Shown here piece by piece: positions 63,939 through 64,000 of a stretch of DNA of 64,000 nt. The stretch comes from Paraburkholderia phytofirmans OLGA172 (lineage in GTDB: Bacteria > Pseudomonadota > Gammaproteobacteria > Burkholderiales > Burkholderiaceae): assembly GCF_001634365.1 (NCBI RefSeq), contig NZ_CP014578.1:4216001-4280000 (forward strand), given 5' to 3'. A program made the translations under genes and the position numbers. Every line of letters begins with the position of its first letter. The stretch's first letter is position 1. The notes under the pieces are model-generated. The model had not been told where the DNA came from, ran no database searches, and saw nothing but the letters and a program-made list of their open reading frames with translations.

Positions 63939-64000
63939 TTAGCCCAGAATATCTTCGACGGACTTGCCGCGCTTCGCCGCGATATCACCCGGCGTCGACT
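63939..64000 (-). CDS. rpsE: 30S ribosomal protein S5, C-terminal end (gene runs off the window)
   Basis: The last 19 codons before a TAA stop read [19 protein letters not shown], the C terminus of S5. The position upstream of rpmD confirms it. Confidence 0.92.
   Translation of the reverse strand, partial: STPGDIAAKRGKSVEDILG

Overview
The window is a GC-rich, gene-dense stretch of a betaproteobacterial chromosome. Gene order and protein character (murA joined to hisG, marC inside the his operon, mlaA inside the mla operon, short HisG, ResB/CcsB cytochrome c maturation, 367-residue ThiE) point to Burkholderiaceae, most likely Paraburkholderia or Burkholderia. That placement is from memory of the group, not from a database search. 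Nearly everything is core metabolism or cell-envelope machinery. I see no prophage, insertion sequence with inverted repeats, CRISPR array, tRNA or rRNA.

Layout. 1-2422: the end of an HtrA-type protease, then (minus strand) tatC, tatB, tatA. 2704-13408 (minus): hinT, a small membrane protein, the histidine genes hisE-I-F-A-H, marC, hisB-C-D-G, then murA and a bolA-like gene. The his set is transcribed right to left starting from the bolA/murA side and is translationally coupled at several ATGA overlaps. 13424-19768 (minus): a two-gene ABC exporter, then mlaB-C-A-D-E-F for outer-membrane lipid asymmetry. 19863-23588 (minus): thiE-G-S-O behind a TPP riboswitch, with a small coupled reading frame between riboswitch and thiO. 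23955-25706 (plus): an SbmA/YddA-like ABC transporter. 26007-32319 (minus): gltD and gltB (glutamate synthase). 32617-33324 (minus): a RAYT-type 'transposase' that has lost its catalytic residues. 33512-34943 (plus): an OmpW-like porin and a DUF883 membrane-anchor protein. 35055-42538 (minus): a dNTPase, aroB, aroK, and pilQ, a pilO-pilP fusion, pilN, pilM; the divergent mrcA follows at 42792-45194 (plus). 45394-47363: cyaY (minus), lptM and lysA (plus). 47447-53548 (minus): msrQ, msrP, ccsB, resB, cytochrome c4. 53765-55668 (plus): engB and hemB, with a candidate small RNA on the minus strand between them. 55842-58044 (minus): dsbD and cutA. 58229-64000 (minus): the end of the large ribosomal-protein operon (rpsE end, rpmD, rplO, secY, infA, rpmJ, rpsM, rpsK, rpsD, rpoA, rplQ).

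How the parts fit: envelope themes recur. TatABC would export the Tat-signal protein MsrP, which MsrQ reduces; DsbD and ResB/CcsB supply periplasmic thiol reduction and cytochrome c maturation for cytochrome c4; Mla, PBP1a, MurA and the pilus genes maintain the envelope. The most unusual items are the candidate engB-convergent small RNA with anti-Shine-Dalgarno stretches, the RAYT protein without catalytic residues, the PilO-PilP fusion, the Cys-rich frame behind the TPP riboswitch, tandem palindromes at the 3' end of mlaB, and two 12-bp tandem arrays placed at stop codons.
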